Source: Arthrobacter bambusae | GTDB taxonomy: Bacteria > Actinomycetota > Actinomycetes > Actinomycetales > Micrococcaceae | Assembly: GCF_022606295.1 (NCBI RefSeq) | Contig: NZ_JAHHZS010000032.1 | Span: 1-48,719, forward strand | Length of the DNA: 48,719 bases | Reading direction: 5' to 3' | Shown: piece after piece, positions 8,612 through 17,491 of the stretch | Layout: every line of letters starts with the position of its first letter | Numbering within the stretch: the stretch's first letter is position 1 | The notes under the pieces: generated by a model | Databases searched by the model: none | What the model saw: only the letters and a program-made list of their open reading frames with translations | Told to the model about the DNA's origin: nothing | Translations under genes and position numbers: made by a program

Positions 8612-8666
8612 GCCTCTGAGATCCAATCCACGTGCCGCTTAGCCATCTCCCTCACCGTTACGTTCA

Positions 8667-10172
8667 TCACAGGGGATGTAGGCGCTTCTTCTTGGCGAGC
8701 TTTTCATAACGTGCCCCGGAATCCGCTGCTCGCTGCTCTTCGGCAGCGAGCAAGGGGCGGTATGGCGAGTTGTCCTCCACCGATCCGCCGGTATCGCTCG
8801 CGAGCCGGAGCAGCACCGAGCGGCTGACAACGCTGTCCTGGTGCTCTCCTAGGATCTTCTGGATCTTCTGGGCGTTGCGGGCCAGTTTCACAGCGGGTTT
8901 CCTGTGGACGTCCCGCAGCGCTTCGGCTGCATGGCGCAGCCGTTTTGCGTCTTTACGGACCTGATGCAATGCCCTGTCGCCTTCGACGCCGGTTTGCCCG
9001 GCCGCTGCCTTCTGGGACCGGCGCAACCGCTTGACCGCTTTCCCGGCCAGCTTGGCCGTGACGGGACGGGCCTTCTTCCCCGCACGAGGTTTCGCGGGAG
9101 GCTCGTCGCGGAATTCCTCGAGTGACTCCAGGAGCCGGAAATAGCGTTTCGTTCCCAAGGAGCGGAGCATCTCGCGATACCCGGAGTTGAAGGCGGCCTC
9201 GAGTTCGTCATTGATCCTGCTGGCAGCTGGAGCGGACACCGAGCCGTCGGGTTGTTCATTCATCAATTCCCCGATCCGGTCCCGCAACACCTCGGCATCC
9301 CGTGCCTTGCCCAGGACCTTGCTCAGCCATTTGAGTTCGGCCTTGAGCTGATCCACGGCATCGGCGTCGAAGAGCTTGCCGTAAGCGGACAACGTCGAGC
9401 GGAGCCTGCGGGTGGCCGAGCGCATGCGGTGAACAGCGTCGTCGACGCCTTGCCGGACTCCGGAATCCAGTTCGGTGATTTCAGCGATCTGCGCGGCGAT
9501 GTAGGCAACTATTGCGTCGCCCGCAGAACCCTTCCGACGTGCTTTCGGCGGCGCCGGCACGGCTGCCGGCCAGGCCGTGCCAAAGGCACGCGCAAGCTTG
9601 GACGCATGCCCGGAGGGGGTTGCGCCGGCCTCTGACAAGACACTCTCCGCGCTCTCGAACAGGGATTCGTCGCCGTGGACCAGCTCGATTTCCCATTCCC
9701 GCCAGCGCCTCTCCAGTTGCCTCGGGTGCAAGGTCTCTGCGGTCACGTGGTCATCCATGAAATCGGCCAGCGTGACGTCGTCGCTTCCGTGTAGCCGGTG
9801 CAAAGTGCGGCGGGTATGGATCCTGGCCACGGGCCTGAGCTCCTCGCCGCGGGTGAAGACGATGAGACGCTCCGCCAGCTCCTCCGGGACGATCTCAGGC
9901 TGCCCCAGCGGCGCCTGGATCTCCACGCGGTTGTCCCGGTCTGCCGGCAGTTTCAAATGCCAGCCTGAATCGATGCCTCCGGAGCGGCGCCGCAAGGTGA
10001 TCCGGTGCTTGGCAAGGACCAGGCCTTCTGTATCGAAGTAGACGGCCTCGAGTTGATGATCCGCAGGATCTGCGACCTGTTCGACGCCGGTGATGTCCTC
10101 GAACGCGGGAAGGGGCGTTTCCAAGTCGGCGTCGTACTTGCGCTCTGTTTCCACGGATTCCTGGGTCGACAT
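8667..10172 (-). CDS. CYTH and CHAD domain-containing protein
   Basis: A 501-residue two-domain protein. Residues about 8-195 form the CYTH domain, beginning with the ExExK-type signature VETERKYD, with DTEGLVLAKHRITLRRR and WHLKLP, which line the triphosphate tunnel. Residues about 215-495 form a CHAD helical domain with conserved His and basic positions (VHRMRSATRRLRSTL and HQVRKDAKRLRHAAEAL). CYTH enzymes hydrolyse inorganic triphosphate or related compounds, and CHAD binds polyphosphate. The protein is therefore probably a polyphosphate-associated phosphohydrolase in the cytoplasm. The ATG at 10172 has GAAGGA upstream at a somewhat long distance. It is a stand-alone gene. Confidence 0.9.
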   Translation of the reverse strand: MSTQESVETERKYDADLETPLPAFEDITGVEQVADPADHQLEAVYFDTEGLVLAKHRITLRRRSGGIDSGWHLKLPADRDNRVEIQAPLGQPEIVPEELAERLIVFTRGEELRPVARIHTRRTLHRLHGSDDVTLADFMDDHVTAETLHPRQLERRWREWEIELVHGDESLFESAESVLSEAGATPSGHASKLARAFGTAWPAAVPAPPKARRKGSAGDAIVAYIAAQIAEITELDSGVRQGVDDAVHRMRSATRRLRSTLSAYGKLFDADAVDQLKAELKWLSKVLGKARDAEVLRDRIGELMNEQPDGSVSAPAASRINDELEAAFNSGYREMLRSLGTKRYFRLLESLEEFRDEPPAKPRAGKKARPVTAKLAGKAVKRLRRSQKAAAGQTGVEGDRALHQVRKDAKRLRHAAEALRDVHRKPAVKLARNAQKIQKILGEHQDSVVSRSVLLRLASDTGGSVEDNSPYRPLLAAEEQRAADSGARYEKLAKKKRLHPL

Positions 10173-10580
10173 GCCGTTTCCCGTCCTTCTCGTAGCTGGT
10201 CCGCACCTATAGGCATCCTCCCACTAGGCCTCCTGCAGGGAAAGAGCGGTCAAGGTTTTACAACCCCGGTCCTTCGATTCCCTAGACCGGAATCCGCCCA
10301 AGCCCTAAGATCACTCTGACGGCACCAGCCCTGCGCTGATCGATGTCCGTCGCGGTCTCACCCTTAAGCGTGAGCGCCGGGTCCGTTCTGCGACTCCTGG
10401 GTCTTCGAACGGGCCCGGTCGACCTCCGCCGGGACCAGCCAACAGGGCCGCCAAAACGGGACATGAACCCGTGGCCTCGCCGCGCGCCCGACGCAATTCG
10501 CGATGGTTAGAGAGTAATTACTCGCAGAGGGTGACGGCGGCCCGACAACGGAGGATGCTTGATTGATGGGAGGGAAAATC
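10173..10580. other. Intergenic region without a supported gene
   Basis: About 400 bp between the divergent CYTH-CHAD gene and the RHH-like gene. Frames here are short and lack initiation sites. It contains a perfect 12-bp palindrome GAGTAATTACTC at 10512-10523, 58 bp upstream of the RHH-like start, which could be an operator. It also holds G/C-rich inverted repeats at 10445-10452 and 10536-10543. I see no tRNA or strong terminator. Confidence 0.5.
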
Positions 10581-10880
10581 ATGACACGAGATGTGAGTCA
10601 TTTCGAGCGCCTTTCGGCGTGGACTGAAGATGACATGAAGCCAGCCGTCGGCAAGCTGTTGCGCGGCGATGGCGTGCCTTCCGAATCGCAGGAAGACCGC
10701 CGTCCCTCGCCCTTGGACTTCCAGATTCCCGGAGAACTGGACCGCGCCCTGGAGTCGGCTTCACAAACGCTTAGCCTCACGCCCAGCGAGATCTTGCGCG
10801 AGGCCCTGTCCGAATGGCTGGGGAGCCACGGACAGCCGGCCACGGGCCACCATCCGTTCGGGAAGCACACCGCGCTGTAA
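10581..10880 (+). CDS. Small protein with a ribbon-helix-helix-like C-terminus
   Basis: A 99-residue protein. The N-terminal half (MTRDVSHFERLSAWTEDDMK) is hydrophilic. Residues about 50-85 read LDFQIPGELDRALESASQTL followed by PSEILREALSEWL, the strand-helix-helix pattern of MetJ/Arc repressors and antitoxins. The ATG at 10581 follows GGAGGGAAAATC, a strong site; an upstream TTG at 10563 has none. There is no toxin-like gene next to it, so an antitoxin call is not justified. It could be a small DNA-binding regulator, perhaps acting on the 12-bp palindrome 58 bp upstream. Confidence 0.6.
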   Translation: MTRDVSHFERLSAWTEDDMKPAVGKLLRGDGVPSESQEDRRPSPLDFQIPGELDRALESASQTLSLTPSEILREALSEWLGSHGQPATGHHPFGKHTAL

Positions 10881-10915
10881 CGGCGGCCGGGCTGCGGGTC
10901 GCGAAGCTCCAGCCC

Positions 10916-12187
10916 TTACTGGCGTCTGCCCTGGACAGCGTCGCCGTGCCGCGCAGAGCGGAACGGAGAGGCCGCAAGGAGCAACGCCGCCGCCGCGAAT
11001 CCCGCAATTCCGATCCACAACGTCGGCTGGTATCCGATTGATACCGCGAGGAGTCCGCCGGCCGGTGCGCCGACCACGATCATCGCGCGGTTCGCGGACC
11101 GAATTGTGGTGTTCATGCGTCCTTGCAGATGGTCCGGTGTTACCGCTTGCCGGTAACCCATCTCGTTCGCGTTGCTCAGTCCCAGGGCCAGTCCGTAGAC
11201 GGCCTGCCCCGCGGCCAGCAAGAGAATCACGAGCCACTTCTGTCCGTTGCCGGTAGGCACGACGGCGATGATCGCCCAGCCGACCGACATGAGGAAATTG
11301 CAAATGATCACCGCACGCCCGGCACCCCATCGCATCCCGAACCTGGTCGAGAAGCTGCTCCCGAGCAGCCCCGCGACGCCGGCGGCCGCCAGCGTGATGC
11401 CAAGCTCGAAAGGCGACAACCTCAATTCGAGCAAGACGAAGGATACGAAGACTGTTCCGAGCATGCTGTTGGCGAGGAACCAGACGTGGGATCCGACGGC
11501 CATTGGCGCAAGAACGCGGTGCCGGTAGACCCAGCGGAGTCCCTCGGCGATCTCCGCGCGGAGGCCTCGCAGGGATGAGCCGGATACTTCCCGGGGCTCC
11601 ACAACACGCACCCGGGAGATCGCCAGCGCGGAAAAGAGATAGGACACGGCGTCGGCGAGGACAGCGAAGGGAGCCCCCAGGAGCGTGACCAAGCCGCCGG
11701 CAACCAGCGGGCCGGAAGTCTGGGCGACGGCATCGCTTTGGTCGGCCCTCGCGTGTGCAGCCAGCAAGTCCCGCCTGCCCACGATCCGAGGGAGGAACGA
11801 CTGGGATGCCGCGTCGCCGAAGAGGGAGAACACGCCGAAGAAAGCTACGAAGACGATGAGGACAACGAGGTTCAGCCGTCCCACGGCGTAGAGAACAGGA
11901 ATGGCCAGCAGGAGGATGCCCCGCGCAAGGTCTGTTCCCACGAGCACGGGCTTCCGCGGCCGTCGGTCGACGAGGGCACCTGCGAGCAATCCGAAGAAGA
12001 GATAGGGGAGCCACCGGGCAGCGTTCAGCAGACCGACGTCGGTTGCTGTTCCTCGGAGCGAATCCAGCACCAGGACCTGCAGGGCCAAAGTGGTGATGTA
12101 GGTTCCAAAACCCGACACTGTGTAGGCCGACCAGAAAGCCAGGTAGCCGGGAATCCGGAAAACGTCCCGCGGGTTCGAACCATCCAT
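10916..12187 (-). CDS. MFS transporter (EntS/MFS_3-like exporter)
   Basis: A 423-residue membrane protein with about 12 hydrophobic segments. The start FRIPGYLAFWSAYTVSGFGT and the loop DRRPRKPVLVGTDLARG correspond to the motif-A region of MFS_3/EntS-type exporters, which expel siderophores, macrolides or other small molecules. The substrate is not evident. The start at 12187 is ATG, without a strong Shine-Dalgarno sequence. It converges with the RHH-like gene and is separated from the upstream lipoprotein gene by a G/C-rich hairpin, so it likely has its own promoter. Confidence 0.85.
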   Translation of the reverse strand: MDGSNPRDVFRIPGYLAFWSAYTVSGFGTYITTLALQVLVLDSLRGTATDVGLLNAARWLPYLFFGLLAGALVDRRPRKPVLVGTDLARGILLLAIPVLYAVGRLNLVVLIVFVAFFGVFSLFGDAASQSFLPRIVGRRDLLAAHARADQSDAVAQTSGPLVAGGLVTLLGAPFAVLADAVSYLFSALAISRVRVVEPREVSGSSLRGLRAEIAEGLRWVYRHRVLAPMAVGSHVWFLANSMLGTVFVSFVLLELRLSPFELGITLAAAGVAGLLGSSFSTRFGMRWGAGRAVIICNFLMSVGWAIIAVVPTGNGQKWLVILLLAAGQAVYGLALGLSNANEMGYRQAVTPDHLQGRMNTTIRSANRAMIVVGAPAGGLLAVSIGYQPTLWIGIAGFAAAALLLAASPFRSARHGDAVQGRRQ

Positions 12188-12252
12188 GCGGTCAGCGTCC
12201 GTTCACAGGCAGGATGAAGCCGACACAGCGCACGCCATACCGACGCAATGCA

Positions 12253-12286
12253 CCCGAGGACTGGGCAGCCATGGCCAGTCCTCGGG
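12253..12286 (-). terminator. Hairpin terminator after the small lipoprotein gene
   Basis: Perfect 12-bp arms CCCGAGGACTGG / CCAGTCCTCGGG around a 10-base loop, 20 bp past the stop of the lipoprotein gene and before the MFS start. There is no U tract, which is common for actinobacterial terminators. Confidence 0.6.
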
Positions 12287-12305
12287 TCCGGAATGCAAGC
12301 TGGCT

Positions 12306-12647
12306 TTAGCCGCCGCAGTACTTGCTGTAGTTGGTGCCCGCGTTCTGGTAATCGTTCTTCAGCGCGTTGAGCTTCGCGGTATCCGGGCTGTCCTTCGAGG
12401 ACTCGTCAAGGTAGTCCACGATCGTCTTCAGGGTGGGCTTCAGCTCATCCGAGGACACGGTTTCGATCGGGCGGAGCTGGTTGGCTACCCGGATGGTTCC
12501 CGTTTTGTCCGTGGTGTTCGTGGGGTTCGAGATGACGGTCTTGACCCGGCTGCAGGTGTCCGCGGTGCTCAGCTGCTGCGGTGCGGAGCAAGCCGATGCG
12601 GAGAGGACGAGCCCGGCCGCGAGCAGGGCTGTGGTGATTTTCTTCAT
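12306..12647 (-). CDS. Small secreted lipoprotein of unknown function
   Basis: A 113-residue precursor. MKKITTALLAAGLVLSASAC is a classical lipoprotein signal peptide with the lipobox Cys at residue 20, so the mature protein should be lipid-anchored outside the membrane. The mature part has Cys near residue 32 and in the final YCGG, which could form a disulfide. No known domain is seen. The ATG at 12647 follows GAGGG with a 3-base spacer. It lies between two hairpin terminators and is therefore monocistronic. Confidence 0.8.
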   Translation of the reverse strand: MKKITTALLAAGLVLSASACSAPQQLSTADTCSRVKTVISNPTNTTDKTGTIRVANQLRPIETVSSDELKPTLKTIVDYLDESSKDSPDTAKLNALKNDYQNAGTNYSKYCGG

Positions 12648-12761
12648 GGTTCCCTCAGTAGTTGCTGACGTTTGATTGTAAGCAGACGTCGCGTGGCGCC
12701 CAATGCAGCTTCGCCAGCCGAACGGTTCATTTCGTGCGGCCACGGGTTCGAAGATCACAAG

Positions 12762-12799
12762 GGAGGGGCCCCGCGGCCGTCCGGCCGCGGGGCCCCTCC
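12762..12799 (-). terminator. Very stable G/C hairpin terminator
   Basis: Perfect 18-bp arms, GGAGGGGCCCCGCGGCCG and its complement, separated by two bases. It lies 20 bp past the stop of the phosphatase-superfamily gene. Only a short T-rich run follows on the minus strand, so it is an actinobacterial-style terminator. Confidence 0.8.
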
Positions 12800-12819
12800 A
12801 GTGTTCGAAGTGCGCTGGA

Positions 12820-14532
12820 TCAGCGCTGGGGGAGTGCCTTGGTCCCCTCGATCTGCACGGCCTGCAGCTTGTTCGGATCCAGGCCAAGCGTCTTCAGGAT
12901 GGTCGGCGCAATCTGCGTCGTCTCAACGGCGGTGGTCACGGTCCGGGCGTGTTGGTCGTTGCCGCCTGAGATCACGAGGGGCACATCGCGGTCGTCCGCG
13001 CTGGCTCCGCCGTGTTCAGCGATCTTGGCCTTGCCGCCCGTGTACACCACGCCGGTCTGGGCGATGCCCAGGATGTCCGGGTAGCGTGCGTCGCTGGTTT
13101 TGGTGCCGAAGTAGTTTGCAACCTCACTGCCCGCGTAGACCTTGCTCAACCCCGAGGTTGTCACGGTCTTGGCGGCACCGTTGACGTCGTTGCCGGCGGC
13201 CGAGTGCGCTGCCAGGTAGTCCTTGGCGAACTTGGCTGCCGCCTGCGAGTGGTCCGAAAGCCACAGCTGCATGATGTCGTCGTCGGTGGAGAAGGCCACG
13301 AGGTCTGCCGAGCCGGGGTGCGCCGACTTCCATGCCGCGTTCAGGCCATCGATGATTGCGCTGTCAGGAACCCTGGTCAGCGTCGAAGAGTCCATCGGCG
13401 ACTGTCCGTGCTTGGCCGAAAGCATCACCGTGGTGTCCTTGGCGTGACCGGAAGCGGCCAGCTCGGACTCGAACTTGCCCACGGAAGCGTTGACGAAGTC
13501 CAGGGCTTTGCTCAAAAGCGGCCCGGGGACGGTGCCGCCCTGAAGGTAACCTCCGGTGAGGCCGTCCGACGTCGGGAGCTTCTGTGCCGTCGAGACGGCC
13601 TGGAAGTTCATCCCGAAGATGCCCGGTACTCCGGCTGTCTTGGTGCCGGAGTGGTCCTTGCCGTCGATCTCGTTCAGCACGGCCTGGACCTTGTAGCCGT
13701 CGTACTGCTGGGTAGCGGCGTTGTCCTGCGTCCAGTCGCCAGTAAACGGAGCGGCGGCCTTGCTGTTGATTTCCGGGGTGAAGAGGTCATCCAGGCCCTT
13801 CCCGGAAGGGCCGTTCAGGATTTCATAGGCCGGGTGCTTATCCGACCATGCGGTGGTCAGGCCAGCGCTCTTCGCCACTTCGAAGACCGTGTTCACCTTC
13901 AAGTACTGGTGCGGGTAGACCGGCTTGCACGTCGCCGGGTCAACCGGGAGGGCTGCGGGGTCCAGGAGCGAACCGGGCTGTCCGGTCATGTTCAGGATGC
14001 TGCCCGGAAGCCCGGGCAGGCCCTGGCCGGCGTCGAGGGCGTTCTGGTCCTTGTCCGCCGCTTCGGTGAAGGCCACCTCGGCGCCGGGCGCGGTGTTCTT
14101 GCAATCCGTAGTGCCTGCCGGCAGGAGTGCCCGGTTGAAGGTGTCGTCATAGTAGACGCCGGTGGTCCCGGGATTGCCGCCGGTCAGCTGGCCGACCATG
14201 CCGGGGAAGGAATCCGAGGGCACGGGAGTCTGGGCGTGCGTGTAGCTGGTGCCGTGGTTGACCAGCGACGCGAGCGCCGACGTCGGGTGGTTCTTCACGT
14301 AGAGATCCAGGTCCTTCTGGTGAAGGCCGTCCACCGAAAGCAGCAGGACGTGCTTCGCCGTTTCGCCCTGGCCGCCCTGGCCCTTGCTGCCGTCTGATGC
14401 CTGCTGGCCCTGGACGTCCTGGCCGCCGCGTGAAGCGTCGTCGGCCATCGCCGGCGCCACCGCGGACCCGGCCACCAGCACGGCCCCCAGGACCGCTGCT
14501 GTGGCAAGCCTGTTTTTCTTGGCTGTCTTCAT
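12820..14532 (-). CDS. Secreted alkaline-phosphatase-superfamily phosphodiesterase / nucleotide pyrophosphatase-like protein
   Basis: A 570-residue precursor with a Sec signal (NRLATAAVLGAVLVAGSAVA ending APAMADD, cleavage near residue 31) and a Gln/Gly linker. The catalytic domain begins HVLLLSVDGLHQKDLDLY, with the first metal Asp, followed by the nucleophile region VPSDSFPGMVGQLTGG. Further metal ligands are likely in LSAKHGQSPMDS and AEHGGASADDRDVPLVISGG. This layout matches the type I phosphodiesterase/nucleotide pyrophosphatase branch. It probably releases phosphate or nucleoside monophosphates outside the cell. It lies upstream of a strong hairpin terminator and has AAGGG upstream of ATG 14532 at a long spacing. 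Confidence 0.85.
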   Translation of the reverse strand: MKTAKKNRLATAAVLGAVLVAGSAVAPAMADDASRGGQDVQGQQASDGSKGQGGQGETAKHVLLLSVDGLHQKDLDLYVKNHPTSALASLVNHGTSYTHAQTPVPSDSFPGMVGQLTGGNPGTTGVYYDDTFNRALLPAGTTDCKNTAPGAEVAFTEAADKDQNALDAGQGLPGLPGSILNMTGQPGSLLDPAALPVDPATCKPVYPHQYLKVNTVFEVAKSAGLTTAWSDKHPAYEILNGPSGKGLDDLFTPEINSKAAAPFTGDWTQDNAATQQYDGYKVQAVLNEIDGKDHSGTKTAGVPGIFGMNFQAVSTAQKLPTSDGLTGGYLQGGTVPGPLLSKALDFVNASVGKFESELAASGHAKDTTVMLSAKHGQSPMDSSTLTRVPDSAIIDGLNAAWKSAHPGSADLVAFSTDDDIMQLWLSDHSQAAAKFAKDYLAAHSAAGNDVNGAAKTVTTSGLSKVYAGSEVANYFGTKTSDARYPDILGIAQTGVVYTGGKAKIAEHGGASADDRDVPLVISGGNDQHARTVTTAVETTQIAPTILKTLGLDPNKLQAVQIEGTKALPQR

Positions 14533-14751
14533 GGAAGTAAGACCCTTCGCTATTGCGTTCTTATCGTTCGAGAATGCGTCCCCGATTGATTCTTGTTGCG
14601 GGGAGGGCCTCCGTCCCCCGAATTGGGCCGCACGGCAGAAACGTTCACGACAGGTTCAATTGCGGGTAGCCGAACTCTTCCGGAACTCACAGGAAATCCG
14701 CGTAACCCCCGGGGTTGTGCAGGCCGTCGTGTCCCTCATCGACCGGAATTC

Positions 14752-16926
14752 TCACCGGGAAGGACTCGGCGGGGGCGTGCCCGTCATGGACGCGGGCGGC
14801 GCAGGGAAAGCAGCCGCCGGGTACAGCCCGGCGACCTGTGTCATGTAGTTGGCCCACTGCGGCCCCGCCAGCATGTATCCGTCGATGGCGGTGTAGAACT
14901 TGCCGTTGATCGTGACGTTTTGTCCGGCCCGGCTCTGTCCTGCCATGGTGTCGCCGAAGAAGGACGCCGTGGCGAGCCCCGTGGTGTATCCGACCACCCA
15001 CGTGGAGCCGTTGCTGTTGTTCGTTCCCGTTTTTGCCGCGGTGGGGAACATGTCCTGGACTTTCGGCTGAATGTAAATGCCGGATCCCCGCTTCAAGACG
15101 TCCTGGAGTGCCGAGTTGACGCCCCGGGCAACCTCGGGCTTGATGGCGGGGTGGCATGAACCGGCTTGGGCGGGCAGCTTCCCGCCGGAGGGATCGGTGA
15201 TGCCCACAATGGCGATCGGCGAGCAGTACGTGCCGTCGTCGGCGAAAGTGGCAAAGGCGTCGGCCATCACGAGCGGCGATATTTCGGTGCCGCCGAGGAG
15301 ATTGCCCAATTGGTGCATGTTGACCGGTGCGTTGTCCACGCCACTGTGGAGGCCCACCGCGTCCACCACCTTCTGGATGCCGCAGAAGTCCAGTTGGGCC
15401 GCCTCGGCAAAGGTTGCGGTGTTGATGGAGTTGTAGAGCCCATAGTTGACGGGCATGGGACGGTAGTAGCCCTCGTCGTTGTTGCGGAGATCGTCAGCTG
15501 TGCCCAGGCCGGCAATTCTCTGGGCCGTGCTGTAGCCGCCCAGTACCCGCCCGCAGCTGTCCCTCCAAGGGAATCCTAGTGGGTAGACCCTCCTCGACGC
15601 GTCCACCACCGTGGTCATGGACTTGCCCTCGTTGAGCCACTCCGTGAAAGTGAACGGCTTCATGGCGGAACCCGGCTGGAAGCCTCCGGCTCCGTTGAGA
15701 TCATTGCCGTTGGCGTCTTTGGAATCGACATTGAAGTTGAGTTGGGTATCGAATTTTCTGGGTTGGGGAAGAAATACCGTGTTTTGCGCCATGGCCAGGA
15801 TCTTGCCCGTGCCGGGCTGCACTGTGACCAAGGAGGCGCCCCATTTGTCCGGGTTCGCGCCTGCCGTGGCATCGACCTGTGTTTGGGCGACTGCCTGGAG
15901 CCGGCTGTCCAGCGTGGTGGTGATCGTCAAGCCGCCGCTGTACAGGAGCTGTTCCCGGTCCGTGACGCTGGCACCGTACGCAGGGTTGTTGAGGATGAGG
16001 TGGGAGATGTAGTCGCAAAAGTACGCGGCCATGTTTGCGGCGGCGCAGCCTTGCTTCGCTGGTGTGATGGTGAGCTTCAAGGGAGTGACGACGGCGGCGG
16101 CATACGCTGCCTGCTGGATCTTGCCCTGAGCGAGCATGTCGGACAGCACCAGGTTGCGGCGCTGGATGGCGTTGTCCGGATGGACGGAGGGGTCGAAGTA
16201 GCTGGGGCTATTGACGAGGCCGGCGAGCAGGGCGGCCTGCGGAAGACTCAGGTCCTTGGCGGAAACGCTGAAGAAGTGCTGCGCCGCGGCTTCGATGCCG
16301 TACGCGTCCCGGTTGAAGAACACGATATTGAGGTAGCCCTCCAGGATCTGGTCTTTAGTGAATTTCTTCTCCAGTTCGACGGCGAGTTTCATTTCGCGCA
16401 CCTTGTCGCCAATGGTTTTCTGACCGCTGAGCACCACTTGCCCGGTCTGGCCTGCCGCCAAACGGGACTCGTTGAGTACGTTGGTCACGTACTGCTGGGT
16501 CAGGGTCGAGGCACCCTCGTTGGTGCCCTTGGTGAAATTGGATGCCAATGCCCTGAGAATCCCTTGGGGGTCAATGCCGCCGTGCTCGTAGAAGCGGTTG
16601 TCCTCGATGGCGACAATCGCTTCCTTGATGTAGGGCGACATCTGGTCCAGGCTGACCCGAACCCGGTTCTCGGCATAGAAGGTGGCGATCGTCCTTCCGT
16701 CCGCGCTGAGCACTTTCGTGGACTGCGACGGCGGGTTGACCACCAGATCACCCGGGAGGTTGTTGAAGTACTCGATCGAACCGCTGACGGCCATCCCGGC
16801 CGACGCTACGCCGGGGACCACGAGCCCGGCAGCCAGCACGCCGCACAGCGCACTCACCACGAAGAATCCGAAGATCCTTCGCAGGACCCGCGCCAAACCA
16901 CTTTTCGGGCTGTTCTTCGGAGCCAT
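14752..16926 (-). CDS. Class A penicillin-binding protein (bifunctional transglycosylase/transpeptidase)
   Basis: A 724-residue membrane-anchored enzyme. A single N-terminal transmembrane helix (FGFFVVSALCGVLAAGLVVP) is followed by a GT51 domain with the catalytic Glu in EDNRFYEHGGID near residue 108 and GASTLTQQYVTN. The penicillin-binding domain has SAMK near 420 (nucleophile Ser in GSAMKPF), SIN in YNSINTAT near 500 and KTGT near 632. It polymerises lipid II glycan chains and crosslinks the peptides outside the membrane. The C-terminus is Pro/Ala-rich. It lies alone; about 220 bp separate it from the phosphatase-like gene, with no clear signal in between. The 170 bp upstream hold no gene. 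Confidence 0.93.
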   Translation of the reverse strand: MAPKNSPKSGLARVLRRIFGFFVVSALCGVLAAGLVVPGVASAGMAVSGSIEYFNNLPGDLVVNPPSQSTKVLSADGRTIATFYAENRVRVSLDQMSPYIKEAIVAIEDNRFYEHGGIDPQGILRALASNFTKGTNEGASTLTQQYVTNVLNESRLAAGQTGQVVLSGQKTIGDKVREMKLAVELEKKFTKDQILEGYLNIVFFNRDAYGIEAAAQHFFSVSAKDLSLPQAALLAGLVNSPSYFDPSVHPDNAIQRRNLVLSDMLAQGKIQQAAYAAAVVTPLKLTITPAKQGCAAANMAAYFCDYISHLILNNPAYGASVTDREQLLYSGGLTITTTLDSRLQAVAQTQVDATAGANPDKWGASLVTVQPGTGKILAMAQNTVFLPQPRKFDTQLNFNVDSKDANGNDLNGAGGFQPGSAMKPFTFTEWLNEGKSMTTVVDASRRVYPLGFPWRDSCGRVLGGYSTAQRIAGLGTADDLRNNDEGYYRPMPVNYGLYNSINTATFAEAAQLDFCGIQKVVDAVGLHSGVDNAPVNMHQLGNLLGGTEISPLVMADAFATFADDGTYCSPIAIVGITDPSGGKLPAQAGSCHPAIKPEVARGVNSALQDVLKRGSGIYIQPKVQDMFPTAAKTGTNNSNGSTWVVGYTTGLATASFFGDTMAGQSRAGQNVTINGKFYTAIDGYMLAGPQWANYMTQVAGLYPAAAFPAPPASMTGTPPPSPSR

Positions 16927-17098
16927 TTTTCCAGCTATCGAGCGTGCGTGTTTACAGATTACGCCGCCATTCGTCCCTTCACATAGGCCCTGAAATCCGT
17001 GGCGACACGGCCCTCGTGGTTATGTTCGTCACTTCGCCCGCGCGCTGACCGTGTCCGGCGTTTTTGCGGATGCATACTGAAGTTATTCGGGCGCGGTG

Positions 17099-17404
17099 AT
17101 GGAAGGCAGGTGGCAGCCGGTGGAGACGCTGATGGCTGTAGTGAGGAGCGAGTATTTTCCGGCGGGAGCCGTGCTCTTGGGCGTGGTTTTGTTCTGGACA
17201 ATCGGCTTGCTCGGCGGGTTGTCCTGGTTGAGCGGAGCCCAGCAGCCCTTGGCAATCCTGACGTGGCTGATCTTCATCTACGGCGTGGTTGTGCTGTCTC
17301 CCCTCGCTGGAATCTGGGCCGCCGTGGACCTTGCCCGCCGTTGGTTGCGGAACCGCCAGGCCCGCCGGCAGCAGCTCGGATCGGCCGACGTCGAGTCCTT
17401 CTAA
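17099..17404 (+). CDS. Small two-helix membrane protein
   Basis: About 101 residues with two predicted membrane segments, AGAVLLGVVLFWTIGLLGGL and TWLIFIYGVVVLSPLAGIWA, and a basic C-terminus (RRWLRNRQARRQQ) likely on the cytoplasmic side. I recognise no family. The start is uncertain: ATG 17099 has no clear ribosome site, while ATG 17132 has GGTGGAG at a good distance and would give a 90-residue protein. A stable hairpin (17432-17456) with no U tract lies just past the stop, before the next gene. Confidence 0.6.
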   Translation: MEGRWQPVETLMAVVRSEYFPAGAVLLGVVLFWTIGLLGGLSWLSGAQQPLAILTWLIFIYGVVVLSPLAGIWAAVDLARRWLRNRQARRQQLGSADVESF

Positions 17405-17491
17405 GTCCCCACCGGCGTGAGCCCACACGGTAGGCGATAGCCTGAGGCTAGCGCCTGCCCACGATCGGACCGCACGGAACGAGGACCTCCC

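Noticed and set aside
10445..10543. tRNA-like inverted repeats on the minus strand (8-bp GGGCCGCC/GGCGGCCC ends and an ACGGG-CCCGT arm with a 7-base TTCATGT loop)
   Set aside because: About 99 nt long, three bases between the arm and the outer stem, no D-arm GG, no plausible anticodon arm, and the loop lacks the conserved A58.
10581..10880. Toxin-antitoxin pair at the RHH-like gene
   Set aside because: No toxin-sized gene is adjacent on the same strand; the next gene is a convergent MFS transporter.
17432..17456. Hairpin AGGCG-TAGCCT / AGGCTA-CGCCT after the small membrane protein as a terminator
   Set aside because: It is stable but has no U tract and is only 36 bp from the next start; it could equally be a leader hairpin, so it is not listed separately.
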